Positions 24,760 through 32,739 of a stretch of 64,000 nucleotides of DNA are shown in pieces. How positions within the stretch are numbered: the first letter of the stretch is position 1; every line of letters begins with the position of its first letter. This DNA comes from GCA-2687025 sp964473525 (GTDB taxonomy: Bacteria > Poribacteria > WGA-4E > GCA-2687025), in NCBI GenBank assembly GCA_964473525.1, contig CAYYPK010000028.1:17131-81130 (forward strand), in the 5' to 3' direction. The position numbers were made by a program, and so were the translations under genes. The notes beneath the pieces were generated by a model. It did no database searches. It was not told the DNA's origin and was given only the letters and a program-made list of their open reading frames with translations.

Positions 24760-26874
24760 ATGTCGACAGGCCCGACGGACACTATGACTCGCAGCGGCCA
24801 CACCATCCCCGCCGGTTGGGAACGGGTGCTCGTGCTGCACGCGTACCCGCCCGAATCCCGGCTACACACGTTCGAGCGTGGCCTTCGCGCGCTGGGCCAT
24901 GATGTCGTCTCCGCGGGCCCGGCATCGGAGCGTGGCTCGGTCGAAGCCTGGCGGGACGTGGACCCGGACACGGCATACGTCACGACGCAGCCGGATGCAT
25001 CGCTGGACGACATCTTCGAAGCTACGGGCGGGGCGCCCGACTGGGTCTTCTACCTCCGACCCTCCACGGCATTCCTCCCGACAGGGCTTCGCACGTGCCC
25101 GGTCCCGACCGTAGCGTGGTTCGAGGACGAGTTCCGCTACGTAGATGTCTTCCTGCGTCTCGGGTGCTACTTCGACCTCATCGGCACCGCGTACGAGGAT
25201 GCGCGACGCGTTTTCGCGGAGGGTGGCCTGGACCACTGCCGCTGTTTCAACTACGTGACGGCGTCCTGGCTGTTCCCAGAGCGTGGCGTGGACTTCCGCC
25301 GCCGACCTACCGATGTGTCGTTCGTCGGCAGCGCGGACCCGCGCGCCGCGCGATTGCGCGGTCTGGAGCTCGAACGGCTCAGCCGACTCGCGGTCGAGGG
25401 CATCCACGCCGAGGTCCGCGACGGCATCTACCTCCGCGACATGATGGACGTCTACTCACGCTCGAAGATCGTGTTCCAGCGGTCGGGGCAGGGGCCGCCG
25501 CACCTGACATACCGCGTTGGGGAGGCGATGGCGGCCGGGGCGATGGTCCTCGCGAAGCACCCGGTGCACGCCAACGGGCTGCCGCGGCCGCTGGTAGACG
25601 GCAAGCACCTCGTGTACTTCTCCGACTTCGACGAGGCGTCCGCGCTGATCCGGCACTACCTGGCCAACGAAGACGAGCGGCTAGACATCGCGCGGGCAGG
25701 GCATCGCTACGTGCGAGAGGAATCGCCCTGGCTGGACCAGGTCGCGAGCTTCCTCACGGAGCACGTGTACTCGCTGCCCGCCGACTACGGCGGCGCGCGT
25801 GAGAAACGCCTCGGTGAGCTCGGTGTGGACTCCCGGCGCGAGCAGTTGGACCGGGCGTTCTATTTCGCCGTGTGCGGGGATAGGCCGGACCTGGCCAAGA
25901 ACGCGATTGAGGCCATCCCATCGTGGCACGACGACGCCACCGCGCGGAGCTACCGAGCAGCGACCGCCTCCGAGGCGGCGCCCGAGCACGACTTCATTGA
26001 GGACATGCTCTTCGTCCTAGACAAGGACGCGTGTCACCTACTCACCGTGTCGAACTACGCCACGGCGATGTGGAAGATGCGAGGCGTCATGCCAGCCGCG
26101 CACATCCGCGGAGTCGTGGAGCAGGCGCTGCAGGCGTTCAGCCAAACCCCAGGGCGTGAGGTGGCGCCGGGAGCTCTCGACGGCATCATGACGCTACGGG
26201 ACGCCCGCTATCGACTCGAGGTGACCAACGCCTACCTGCATCTCACCGGCGCCAGCTTGCGCGCCCGCCTGCACGCGGTGCTTCTCTCGCAGCTGCACAG
26301 GAACCACGCCGAGCTGTTGGAGGACGCGGGCGACTATCCGGGCGCCCTGGCCGCGCTTCAGGAAGCCGTGCGGCACGTGAGGGACGACGGGTACGCGTTC
26401 GCTCAGCTCGCGCGCGTCGCAGACAAGACGGGACGAGTGCGGGACGCGATACGCTTCCTTCGCCACGCGCTGCTCATCGAGCCGTTCTTCGGTGACGCCT
26501 ACTGCGAGTTGGGCTCGCTTCTGCTTCACTCACGGCGGCCCGACGAGGCGGCGGAGTTGCTGGAACAGGCGCGCCTGTCCCACCAGCGCGCGGACGCGTC
26601 GCGTCTTGGCATCATCCTCGGCCTTGCCGTGTCGCGGATCAGGCTGAGGCAGACCGACCGCGCGCAGGTAACCCTACAGCAGGGGATCGATGAGATCGAC
26701 TTCGGCTACATCGACATGGGAGACTGGCGGATCCACCGTCACGACGGCGCCGTTCCCATGGAGCGCCTCATACGCGCCCGCGAGGCGATGAGGGCGATGC
26801 TGGACCAGGTGACCGACGGAGACGAAACTGCGGGCGACGCATTCGGCGACGAAGACGAGGCGATGTGGGTATGA
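24760..26874 (+). CDS. CgeB-like glycosyltransferase with C-terminal TPR region
   Basis: 704 residues. Residues about 100-340 match the DUF3880/CgeB type glycosyltransferase (Glyco_trans_1_2): DVSFVGSADPRAARL, YSRSKIVFQRSG, YRVGEAMAAGAMVLA and a short terminal LDIARAGHRYV. Residues about 520-640 contain TPR units (YPGALAALQEAVRHV, GRVRDAIRFLRHALLIEP, RPDEAAELLEQA). No signal, so cytoplasmic; likely adds a sugar to a surface polymer or protein. The stop overlaps the next GNAT start as ATGA. Confidence 0.82.
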   Translation: MSTGPTDTMTRSGHTIPAGWERVLVLHAYPPESRLHTFERGLRALGHDVVSAGPASERGSVEAWRDVDPDTAYVTTQPDASLDDIFEATGGAPDWVFYLRPSTAFLPTGLRTCPVPTVAWFEDEFRYVDVFLRLGCYFDLIGTAYEDARRVFAEGGLDHCRCFNYVTASWLFPERGVDFRRRPTDVSFVGSADPRAARLRGLELERLSRLAVEGIHAEVRDGIYLRDMMDVYSRSKIVFQRSGQGPPHLTYRVGEAMAAGAMVLAKHPVHANGLPRPLVDGKHLVYFSDFDEASALIRHYLANEDERLDIARAGHRYVREESPWLDQVASFLTEHVYSLPADYGGAREKRLGELGVDSRREQLDRAFYFAVCGDRPDLAKNAIEAIPSWHDDATARSYRAATASEAAPEHDFIEDMLFVLDKDACHLLTVSNYATAMWKMRGVMPAAHIRGVVEQALQAFSQTPGREVAPGALDGIMTLRDARYRLEVTNAYLHLTGASLRARLHAVLLSQLHRNHAELLEDAGDYPGALAALQEAVRHVRDDGYAFAQLARVADKTGRVRDAIRFLRHALLIEPFFGDAYCELGSLLLHSRRPDEAAELLEQARLSHQRADASRLGIILGLAVSRIRLRQTDRAQVTLQQGIDEIDFGYIDMGDWRIHRHDGAVPMERLIRAREAMRAMLDQVTDGDETAGDAFGDEDEAMWV

Positions 26875-27848
26875 CCCCTCCGTGGACGATCAGGTACTCG
26901 GGCGACGACGACACGGCGGACAAAGCAGCCGTGCACGCCATCGCCGTGGCGGCATGGGAGCCCATCATGCGCCGGTACCGCCTGATCGTGGGCCCAGACC
27001 TCTGGAACGCCGTGTGGCGCGGCTGGCAGGACACGTGGCTGACGCGCGTCAACGGCTACGTGACGGAGATCGACGGCGCCATCGTGGGCTTTGCGACATA
27101 CCACAAGACGGCGCCGGACGTCGCGGAGATCGGGGCTAACGCCGTGCACCCAGATTGGCAGGGCCGTGGGGTTGGCGAAGGACAGATGCGGGCGCTGGTG
27201 CAATTCTTCCGCGAATGCGGGTACCGCGCCGCGTGGGTGCACACCGGTCTCGACCCCGCGCACGGGCCGGCGAGGGCCCAATACCGCAAGGTGGGTCTTA
27301 CAACCAACCTTCTCTGCGCCGGGTATTACGGTGACCTGCGAGAGGCTCCAGACATCCCGCCGCCCGCAGGCGTGCGGTTCCGATGGGCGACACCCGATGA
27401 CGCAGGCGTCGTCCGCGATGTCGGCCGCCGCGCGTGGGCTCCCCTCCATGGCGACATGCGGGACGCGCTTGGCGACGACATCTTCGGGTTGACGCACCCG
27501 ACGGCCCTCGACGAGAAGGTCGACGGGTTCGGGCGCGCCACGGACCACCCGCGCACCGTGCTGCTGGCGGAGAGCGCTGGAGCGCCCGTCGCGTTCGCGT
27601 GCCTCGAAGGCAACGAAAGCCGCAGGCTGGGCAAGGTCCGAAGCGTCGCCGTGGCGCCGGGATGCCAGGGCGCCGGGATCGGGACAGCTCTGTGCATCGA
27701 GGTGTTCCGGCGATTCAAGGATCGCGACCTACGGTATGTCGCGGCGTGGGCGGGGCCGGGGGAGGCGACGCCGGCCACCCGCCGAATGTTCTGGAAGGTT
27801 GGGATGTACCATGAGGTGCTGGCGACGAACTACTACATGACGCTCTAG
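26871..27848 (+). CDS. Two-domain GNAT acetyltransferase
   Basis: 325 residues from the ATG overlapping the upstream stop; a GTG 6 nt earlier is possible. Both GNAT halves keep the acetyl-CoA loop: HPDWQGRGVGEGQM and PGCQGAGIGTALC. The coupling to the glycosyltransferase suggests a shared pathway, for example acetylation of an amino sugar, but that is inference. Confidence 0.85.
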   Translation: MTPPWTIRYSGDDDTADKAAVHAIAVAAWEPIMRRYRLIVGPDLWNAVWRGWQDTWLTRVNGYVTEIDGAIVGFATYHKTAPDVAEIGANAVHPDWQGRGVGEGQMRALVQFFRECGYRAAWVHTGLDPAHGPARAQYRKVGLTTNLLCAGYYGDLREAPDIPPPAGVRFRWATPDDAGVVRDVGRRAWAPLHGDMRDALGDDIFGLTHPTALDEKVDGFGRATDHPRTVLLAESAGAPVAFACLEGNESRRLGKVRSVAVAPGCQGAGIGTALCIEVFRRFKDRDLRYVAAWAGPGEATPATRRMFWKVGMYHEVLATNYYMTL

Positions 27849-27867
27849 GCGCCCGGAAGGAACCCAA

Positions 27868-28296
27868 ATGCTACAGGCCGTGCGAGCTCTACACCTCCTG
27901 TTCGCGGCGTGCTGGATCGGCGCTTACGTGGCGGGCGACTACCTCGTTAGGACGCGCGCGAAGGCGGACGATCCCACGGAACGCATACGCGCGGCGCGCG
28001 CAATTCTCGTGGGGCTAGAGATGCCAATGGCGGTGATCGTGCCGCTCCTCGGCATGGCGCTAGCTGGGATGAACACACAGGTCTTTGGGCAAGGATGGTT
28101 CCACACGAAGCTCCTCGCCTTCGCCATCGTCTTCGGCATGCTGATAGCGCAGGCCAAGCGACTGCGCATCGTGGTGGAATCGGACGACCCCGACGCAACG
28201 GTGGGCGGCTACCTCGTGCTGCGCCTCTCGGGCGGCCTGATGTTCTTCGTCATCATCGCGGCCGTCGTGCTGCGGTTCGGGTCCGTGTCCGTGTAG
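27868..28296 (+). CDS. Four-helix inner-membrane protein, CopD/HemJ-like
   Basis: 142 residues with four predicted membrane helices: VRALHLLFAACWIGAYVAG, ILVGLEMPMAVIVPLLG, HTKLLAFAIVFGMLIAQ and GGLMFFVIIAAVVL. The histidine in helix 1 (ALHLLF) and the GWFHTKL segment are reminiscent of HemJ and CopD-type proteins, some of which bind haem. Identity is low and the assignment is tentative. GGAAGGAA precedes the ATG, 19 nt after the GNAT. Confidence 0.6.
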   Translation: MLQAVRALHLLFAACWIGAYVAGDYLVRTRAKADDPTERIRAARAILVGLEMPMAVIVPLLGMALAGMNTQVFGQGWFHTKLLAFAIVFGMLIAQAKRLRIVVESDDPDATVGGYLVLRLSGGLMFFVIIAAVVLRFGSVSV

Positions 28297-28303
28297 GGGT
28301 CGC

Positions 28304-28498
28304 TCACCGCCTGGGCGTCTCATATCCCACGAGCAGGTACAGGGCGCCGCCAACGACCATCGCGCCGAAGCCCATCGCGGCGACGCGCGCGCCGATCTCG
28401 GGTAGCAGCGTCGCCTGGACGGTTGGCACGGCGATGCCCGTCGCCATCAGCGCGCCTCCGACAGCGTGGATACGGTTGCGGGCCTTCCGCTGGATCAT
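28304..28498 (-). CDS. Small two-helix membrane protein, 64 residues
   Basis: 64 residues, convergent with the CopD/HemJ-like gene and only 7 nt from it. Two hydrophobic segments (AVGGALMATGIAVPTVQATLL and VAAMGFGAMVVGGALYLLVG) joined by a short loop, with basic ends. GAGAGGG lies about 8 nt before the ATG. No family is recognised. Confidence 0.5.
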   Translation of the reverse strand: MIQRKARNRIHAVGGALMATGIAVPTVQATLLPEIGARVAAMGFGAMVVGGALYLLVGYETPRR

Positions 28499-28702
28499 GT
28501 CGAACGCCCTCTCTTAACGGCCGCGCATGTCTGTGTTCGCGACCCTCGTTCGAGGCCTTCTCACGGCTTTCCCGATTGGTAGCTCACGCCCTGCGCCGCC
28601 GCAAGCGCAACCGACGACATCGCGAGGGTCCATCACCCCGGCCGCGAACGCCGTGCATCCGTCCGACGCTAGAGTGGAACACGCACCGTCGGGAGGGCGG
28701 CA

Positions 28703-29629
28703 ATGGAGATAACGGAACGGAGCATCGGGGACGTGGGTGACCTGGCAGCTGTATACAACGAGCAGGGCGCCAGCACGCCGTTATGCTACGCAGTGACCGA
28801 GGACGAATTCGCCGCCGGCGTGACGGAGTGGACGCACCCGGAGATCAGCGGCCCCTTGCGGGATCAGTCGGTCCTGGTCGCGCGCGACGGTGGGCGCCCG
28901 GTCGGCTTCGCGCACGTCGCAATAGGACGAGGGCTGGAGGAGTGGAGCGAGGACGCTGACGCGGACGTCGGGTGCATCCGGTTTGTCGCGTACCCGCCCG
29001 GCCGCCGCGATGTCGGCGAGGCCCTGCTGGCGGACGCGCACGCCCGCCTACACACGCTGGGCGCTGGCCGCACACACGCATTCGCCAAGACCACGTCGTA
29101 CCGCTTCTACCAGTTGGGTTTCGGGATGCTGCCACTGAACCTAGGGCACATCACGGGGCTCCTAGGTAGCAACGGATACGCCATCCGCCGGGGTGAGTAC
29201 TTCCTCGAATGGCGGGACTTCATACCGGTCTCATCCGCCGCGCCCGATACGTCGGCTGACGTCATGACGGACCAGACGGCAGGCGCGGGTGATCTCCCAG
29301 ACATCGTCGTCCGCGCGCGAGCCGGTGATGTGGACATCGGCGAGTGCGAGTGCAAGTCGGCGGGATCGTACGCCATGTCCGCGGACGCTCAGCGCGTCTT
29401 CTACGTGGACTGGCTGGGCGTCGAGGGCTCGTTCCAGGGGAAAGGCTGGGGGAAGCACCTCCTGACGCGCGCGCTTTCCGAGGCCAGGAATGTCGGATAC
29501 AGACACGCAGTCATTGCCACCGACTGGCGGAACTACCGCGCGCTCTCGCTCTATGCCAACCACGGTTTCAGCGTCGCGAGCTACGCGTACGACTACGCCA
29601 AGGACGGCGGCGCCACTTCGGCGCCGTAG
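28703..29629 (+). CDS. Two-domain GNAT acetyltransferase
   Basis: 308 residues, GGGAGG before the ATG. A paralogue of the GNAT at 12027-12959 with the same domain plan. The C-terminal loop is FQGKGWGKHLL (intact); the N-terminal loop PGRRDVGEALL is partly degenerate. Stands alone and ends at a terminator-like hairpin. Confidence 0.82.
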   Translation: MEITERSIGDVGDLAAVYNEQGASTPLCYAVTEDEFAAGVTEWTHPEISGPLRDQSVLVARDGGRPVGFAHVAIGRGLEEWSEDADADVGCIRFVAYPPGRRDVGEALLADAHARLHTLGAGRTHAFAKTTSYRFYQLGFGMLPLNLGHITGLLGSNGYAIRRGEYFLEWRDFIPVSSAAPDTSADVMTDQTAGAGDLPDIVVRARAGDVDIGECECKSAGSYAMSADAQRVFYVDWLGVEGSFQGKGWGKHLLTRALSEARNVGYRHAVIATDWRNYRALSLYANHGFSVASYAYDYAKDGGATSAP

Positions 29630-29664
29630 CCACGCGCGCCGGTCTCTCGCCCATCGCGCGTGGC
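29629..29664. terminator. Candidate bidirectional terminator between convergent genes
   Basis: Perfect 10-bp arms GCCACGCGCG / CGCGCGTGGC around a 16-nt loop, in the 49-nt gap between the GNAT (+) and the sigma-ankyrin gene (-). No long T-tract on either side. Confidence 0.5.
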
Positions 29665-29678
29665 TGCCCCTTCGGTTG

Positions 29679-31235
29679 TCACTGCGTGGCGCCATGTCCC
29701 ACAAGCAGCGCGTCGATATCCTCGTGGTCATGCTCGCGAGCCATCTGTAGGAGTGACTTGCCTCCCCACGCGCTGTTGGGGTCGCAGCCGTTCTCAAGCA
29801 TGGCGCGCACGACGTCGATCTCGCCCTTGCGCACGTGGGCGAGCAGCCAGAGGTAGTCGTCCCATCCACGGCTCTGATTGGGATCGGCGCCACGGTCGAA
29901 CAGCAGCTCCAGCAGCGCGCGATTCCCAGAGCGGAACGCCTCGGGGAGAGCGTGGCGTAGGCAGGCGTCCTTGGCGTTCACGTCGACTCCTTCGTCGAGA
30001 TGGCGCTGCACCATCGCGGCGTTGCCCTTACGCGCCGCGAGCAGGTAGTTCGTCACGTCCTCGCTCTCGGCGCCCTTGCTGCGGAGGAGGTCGGCGATCT
30101 CGTCGTGGCCGTGGTAGATGGCGTGCGTCAGCGCGTTGATGGAGGTCGCTCCGTTCTCGGCGAATACGTCGGCGCCGCGGGCGAGCAGAGCTTCGACGAG
30201 GGCCACGCTGCCCTGTTCAGCGGCGTGCATCAGCGGCGTGCGTTCGTTGCCGTGCCAGTTGCTGTGCGTGTTCACGAGAGTCGGGTCGTCCTCGATCATC
30301 TGGATCGCCCAGTCCGGGTGTCCCTGGACGATGGCGAGCGTGACAGCGTCCTCCTTGATCCGGCGTTCCTGGATAGCCGCGACGATGTCTCCGTGGTCCA
30401 GGGCCTCGGCGTCGGCGAGACCGTCCCAGCCCATGACGCGGGTGTGGGCGCCCCGGGCGATGAGGCGCCCGGCGCAGGTCGCCTGATCGTAGACGATGGC
30501 CACCTTCACGAGCGGGAGGAAGCCGAAGCTCTTCTCCGCGTCCGGGTGTGTTGATGTGACGGCGTACGGGTCAGCGCCAAGGTCCAACAGCTCGTCGACC
30601 TTGGCGGCATCGCCAGCGATGATGGCGTCCACGAGTCTCGCGTTGATGTCCACGGCGTCGCCTCTCTCGTCAGGGGCCACGGTGGGCCCGTGCTGTGGGA
30701 CGGTCAGCGTCTTGCGCATCTCGCGTCGAGCGACTCGTAGTCGGTGTTCCACGGTCGTGACGGGCACCCGCAGGTAGCGCGCGATCTCGCCGTACGAACG
30801 GTCACCGAAGTGGTAGAGAACCGCGACCGCGTGCTGGTCGCGATGCAGCCCGCGCAGGGCGGCTACGACGCGCGCGCGCACCTCGTCCCGCTCGGTCGCC
30901 GCGTGCGGCGTTGGCGCATCGGACGGCGTGTCGACGGCGAAGTCCAGGTCCACCGTTGGCACGCGCTTGCGCGCGGTCAGGCGGTGGCACTGGTTCACGA
31001 CGATGCGTCGGAACCACGCTGGGAACGCCTTCGGCTCGCGCAGCGTGTCCAGCGCGCGCCACGCGGAGACGAACGCCTCCTGCGCCACGTCCCGCGCGGC
31101 CTCCCGGTCTCGCAGGATCGTGTACGCGCAGGCGACCGCCATATCCGCGAACCGCGGCACGATCTCGGAGAACGCCTCGCGGCCATCGTCGGTGTCCGCT
31201 TGCGCGCGGCGGATCAGCTCGTCTAGCGTCGCCAT
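29679..31235 (-). CDS. ECF-type RNA polymerase sigma factor fused to ankyrin repeats
   Basis: 518 residues from the ATG with GGAGGAGAT immediately before it. Residues 20-85 are sigma region 2 (ILRDREAARDVAQEAFVSAW, FPAWFRRIVVNQCHRL). Residues 115-175 are region 4 (YGEIARYLRVPVTTVEHRL). From about residue 195 to the end run seven or eight ankyrin repeats (LLDLGADPYAVT, TPLMHAAEQGSVALVEALLA, GADPNQ, GCDPNSAWGG). No cognate anti-sigma gene is adjacent on this strand. The ankyrin array is the obvious candidate for an in-built sensor or inhibitor. No membrane segment. Convergent with a GNAT and divergent from a second ECF gene. Confidence 0.88.
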   Translation of the reverse strand: MATLDELIRRAQADTDDGREAFSEIVPRFADMAVACAYTILRDREAARDVAQEAFVSAWRALDTLREPKAFPAWFRRIVVNQCHRLTARKRVPTVDLDFAVDTPSDAPTPHAATERDEVRARVVAALRGLHRDQHAVAVLYHFGDRSYGEIARYLRVPVTTVEHRLRVARREMRKTLTVPQHGPTVAPDERGDAVDINARLVDAIIAGDAAKVDELLDLGADPYAVTSTHPDAEKSFGFLPLVKVAIVYDQATCAGRLIARGAHTRVMGWDGLADAEALDHGDIVAAIQERRIKEDAVTLAIVQGHPDWAIQMIEDDPTLVNTHSNWHGNERTPLMHAAEQGSVALVEALLARGADVFAENGATSINALTHAIYHGHDEIADLLRSKGAESEDVTNYLLAARKGNAAMVQRHLDEGVDVNAKDACLRHALPEAFRSGNRALLELLFDRGADPNQSRGWDDYLWLLAHVRKGEIDVVRAMLENGCDPNSAWGGKSLLQMAREHDHEDIDALLVGHGATQ

Positions 31236-31261
31236 ATCTCCTCCCTTCGTGTCGCTCTGTA

Positions 31262-31288
31262 GTATGGAGCGGACGGGCGGGACGTTTC
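31262..31288 (-). promoter_or_regulatory. Candidate ECF-type promoter for the sigma-ankyrin gene
   Basis: On the minus strand GAAAC is followed after exactly 17 nt by CATAC, about 27 nt ahead of the start codon. GAAAC is a common ECF -35 core. The -10 is less typical, so this is weak. Confidence 0.28.
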
Positions 31289-31355
31289 CGAGCACGAAAT
31301 CGCTGTCGTAGTTGTCCTTTGGGGCGAGGCGGCTCGAATGCCCGTGCCTGCACAA

Positions 31356-31381
31356 GAAACACCGACCCAATCCGCTACGTC
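31356..31381 (+). promoter_or_regulatory. Candidate ECF promoter for the sigma/anti-sigma operon
   Basis: GAAAC, 17-nt spacer, CGTC, ending about 50 nt before the ECF start. This matches the usual ECF -35/-10 cores and spacing and would allow autoregulation by the encoded sigma factor. Confidence 0.4.
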
Positions 31382-31429
31382 GCGCGTTCAACCCACCGAA
31401 CGCAACCGAGATGGGGTCTCGATCTCCGC

Positions 31430-31996
31430 ATGAGTAGGCTGTCGCTCAGGAAATCGGACGAATCGCTGATGATGAACGTGCGCCGCTCTGGTAGCGAGCG
31501 GGCGTTCGCGCAGTTGGTCGGGCGGTGGGAGACCCCAATCCAGAGGCTGTGCGCCCGCATGACGGGTGACACGCACCTCGCGGAGGAGCTGGCGCAGGAG
31601 ACGTTCACGCGCGTCTACATGTCGCGCGAACGGTACGAGCCACGCGCGAGGTTTTCCACGTTCGTGTGGCGCATCGCCCTGAATCTGTGTCGCGACGAAC
31701 AGCGGCGCAAGGTCCGCCGAGAAGAACACGCGTGGGAAGACGACATGCGACCCATCCCAGCCCCGACGGCAGACGAGACGATGGTCGCCGACGAGGCGTC
31801 CGGCATGGTGCGTGACGCCGTGATGACGCTGTCCGACGCGTACCGCGAGGTGGTCGTGCTTCGGCACTACGAGGGCATGAAGTTCCGCGAGATCGGCGAG
31901 CTACTTGGGATCCCAGAGGGCACGGTGAAGTCACGGATGGCTGAAGCCCTCACGCAGCTTTCACGCAGACTGCAGCCACTGACGGAGGAGGCATGA
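31430..31996 (+). CDS. ECF RNA polymerase sigma factor
   Basis: 188 residues. Region 2: MTGDTHLAEELAQETFTRVY, FSTFVWRIALNLCRD; region 4: LSDAYREVVVLRHYEGMKFREI and IPEGTVKSRMAEAL. A standard two-region ECF factor. Start chosen at the ATG giving MSRLSLRKSD; a later Met pair is possible. Its stop overlaps the next start as ATGA, and that product has an anti-sigma zinc motif, so this is a regulator pair. Confidence 0.9.
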   Translation: MSRLSLRKSDESLMMNVRRSGSERAFAQLVGRWETPIQRLCARMTGDTHLAEELAQETFTRVYMSRERYEPRARFSTFVWRIALNLCRDEQRRKVRREEHAWEDDMRPIPAPTADETMVADEASGMVRDAVMTLSDAYREVVVLRHYEGMKFREIGELLGIPEGTVKSRMAEALTQLSRRLQPLTEEA

Positions 31997-32715
31997 TGCA
32001 CGCCGGCAAGGAGAACGCCATGGACCATCCGCCCCGCGAGGAGTGGGTCGCTTACCTCTACGGAGAGTGCGACGCCCGCGCGCAGGGACGGCTGACCGCG
32101 CACTTGCGGGAGTGCGACGAGTGCACGGCGCACGTGGAGACTTGGCGGAAGACGATGTACGCGATGAGCGCCTGGGAATTCCCGCCCTCGTCCAGTCGAC
32201 GGCGGTGGGTCGCGCCGCAGTGGGCGCCCGTCGCGGCGGCCGCCGCGCTCGCGCTCCTCATTGGGATCGGCGCGGCGCGGGTCACGGCGCCGGAGCCCGT
32301 AGATGTCGAGGCGTTGCAGGCCGATCTGGAGCAGACCCTACGGGTGGAAATCGGCGCAGAATGGCGCGCCGCGCTGGCCCTGACAGCCGAGCGCATGTAC
32401 TCCGACCTCTATACGCAGTTACGCGACGACGTCGATGCCTCGACGGCCCGCGCCGTCGCGCTGACGCGCACTGAAGCCGGCCGCGCGATCGGCGCGTTCG
32501 CCCGCGTCTACGAGGACGACCAGACGCGCAGCCGCCAGTCTCTGGCCGACGTGATCCAGTACGTGGACGACCAGCGGGCCCAGGATGTCGCGGAACTGCG
32601 TACCACGCTGCGGTCGCTCGCCACGGCAACAGGTCAGGAATTCGAGAGGACACAGCGCCGCCTCAACGCGGTGACACCTATAGTCCGCATCGTGCCAACT
32701 GGTGCTGACGAATAA
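31993..32715 (+). CDS. Anti-sigma factor with zinc-finger (zf-HC2) domain and one membrane helix
   Basis: 240 residues. The N-terminal zinc-binding anti-sigma motif HLRECDECTAH (HxxxCxxC) lies near residue 40. One membrane helix follows (VAAAAALALLIGIGAA, about residues 78-94), then a mostly helical outer domain with long heptad-like stretches (LADVIQYVDDQRAQDVAEL). It should hold the upstream ECF factor at the inner membrane and release it on an envelope signal. Translationally coupled to the sigma gene (ATGA). Confidence 0.87.
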   Translation: MMHAGKENAMDHPPREEWVAYLYGECDARAQGRLTAHLRECDECTAHVETWRKTMYAMSAWEFPPSSSRRRWVAPQWAPVAAAAALALLIGIGAARVTAPEPVDVEALQADLEQTLRVEIGAEWRAALALTAERMYSDLYTQLRDDVDASTARAVALTRTEAGRAIGAFARVYEDDQTRSRQSLADVIQYVDDQRAQDVAELRTTLRSLATATGQEFERTQRRLNAVTPIVRIVPTGADE

Positions 32716-32739
32716 CCCCAAACGGTGGAAGGGAAGCCA

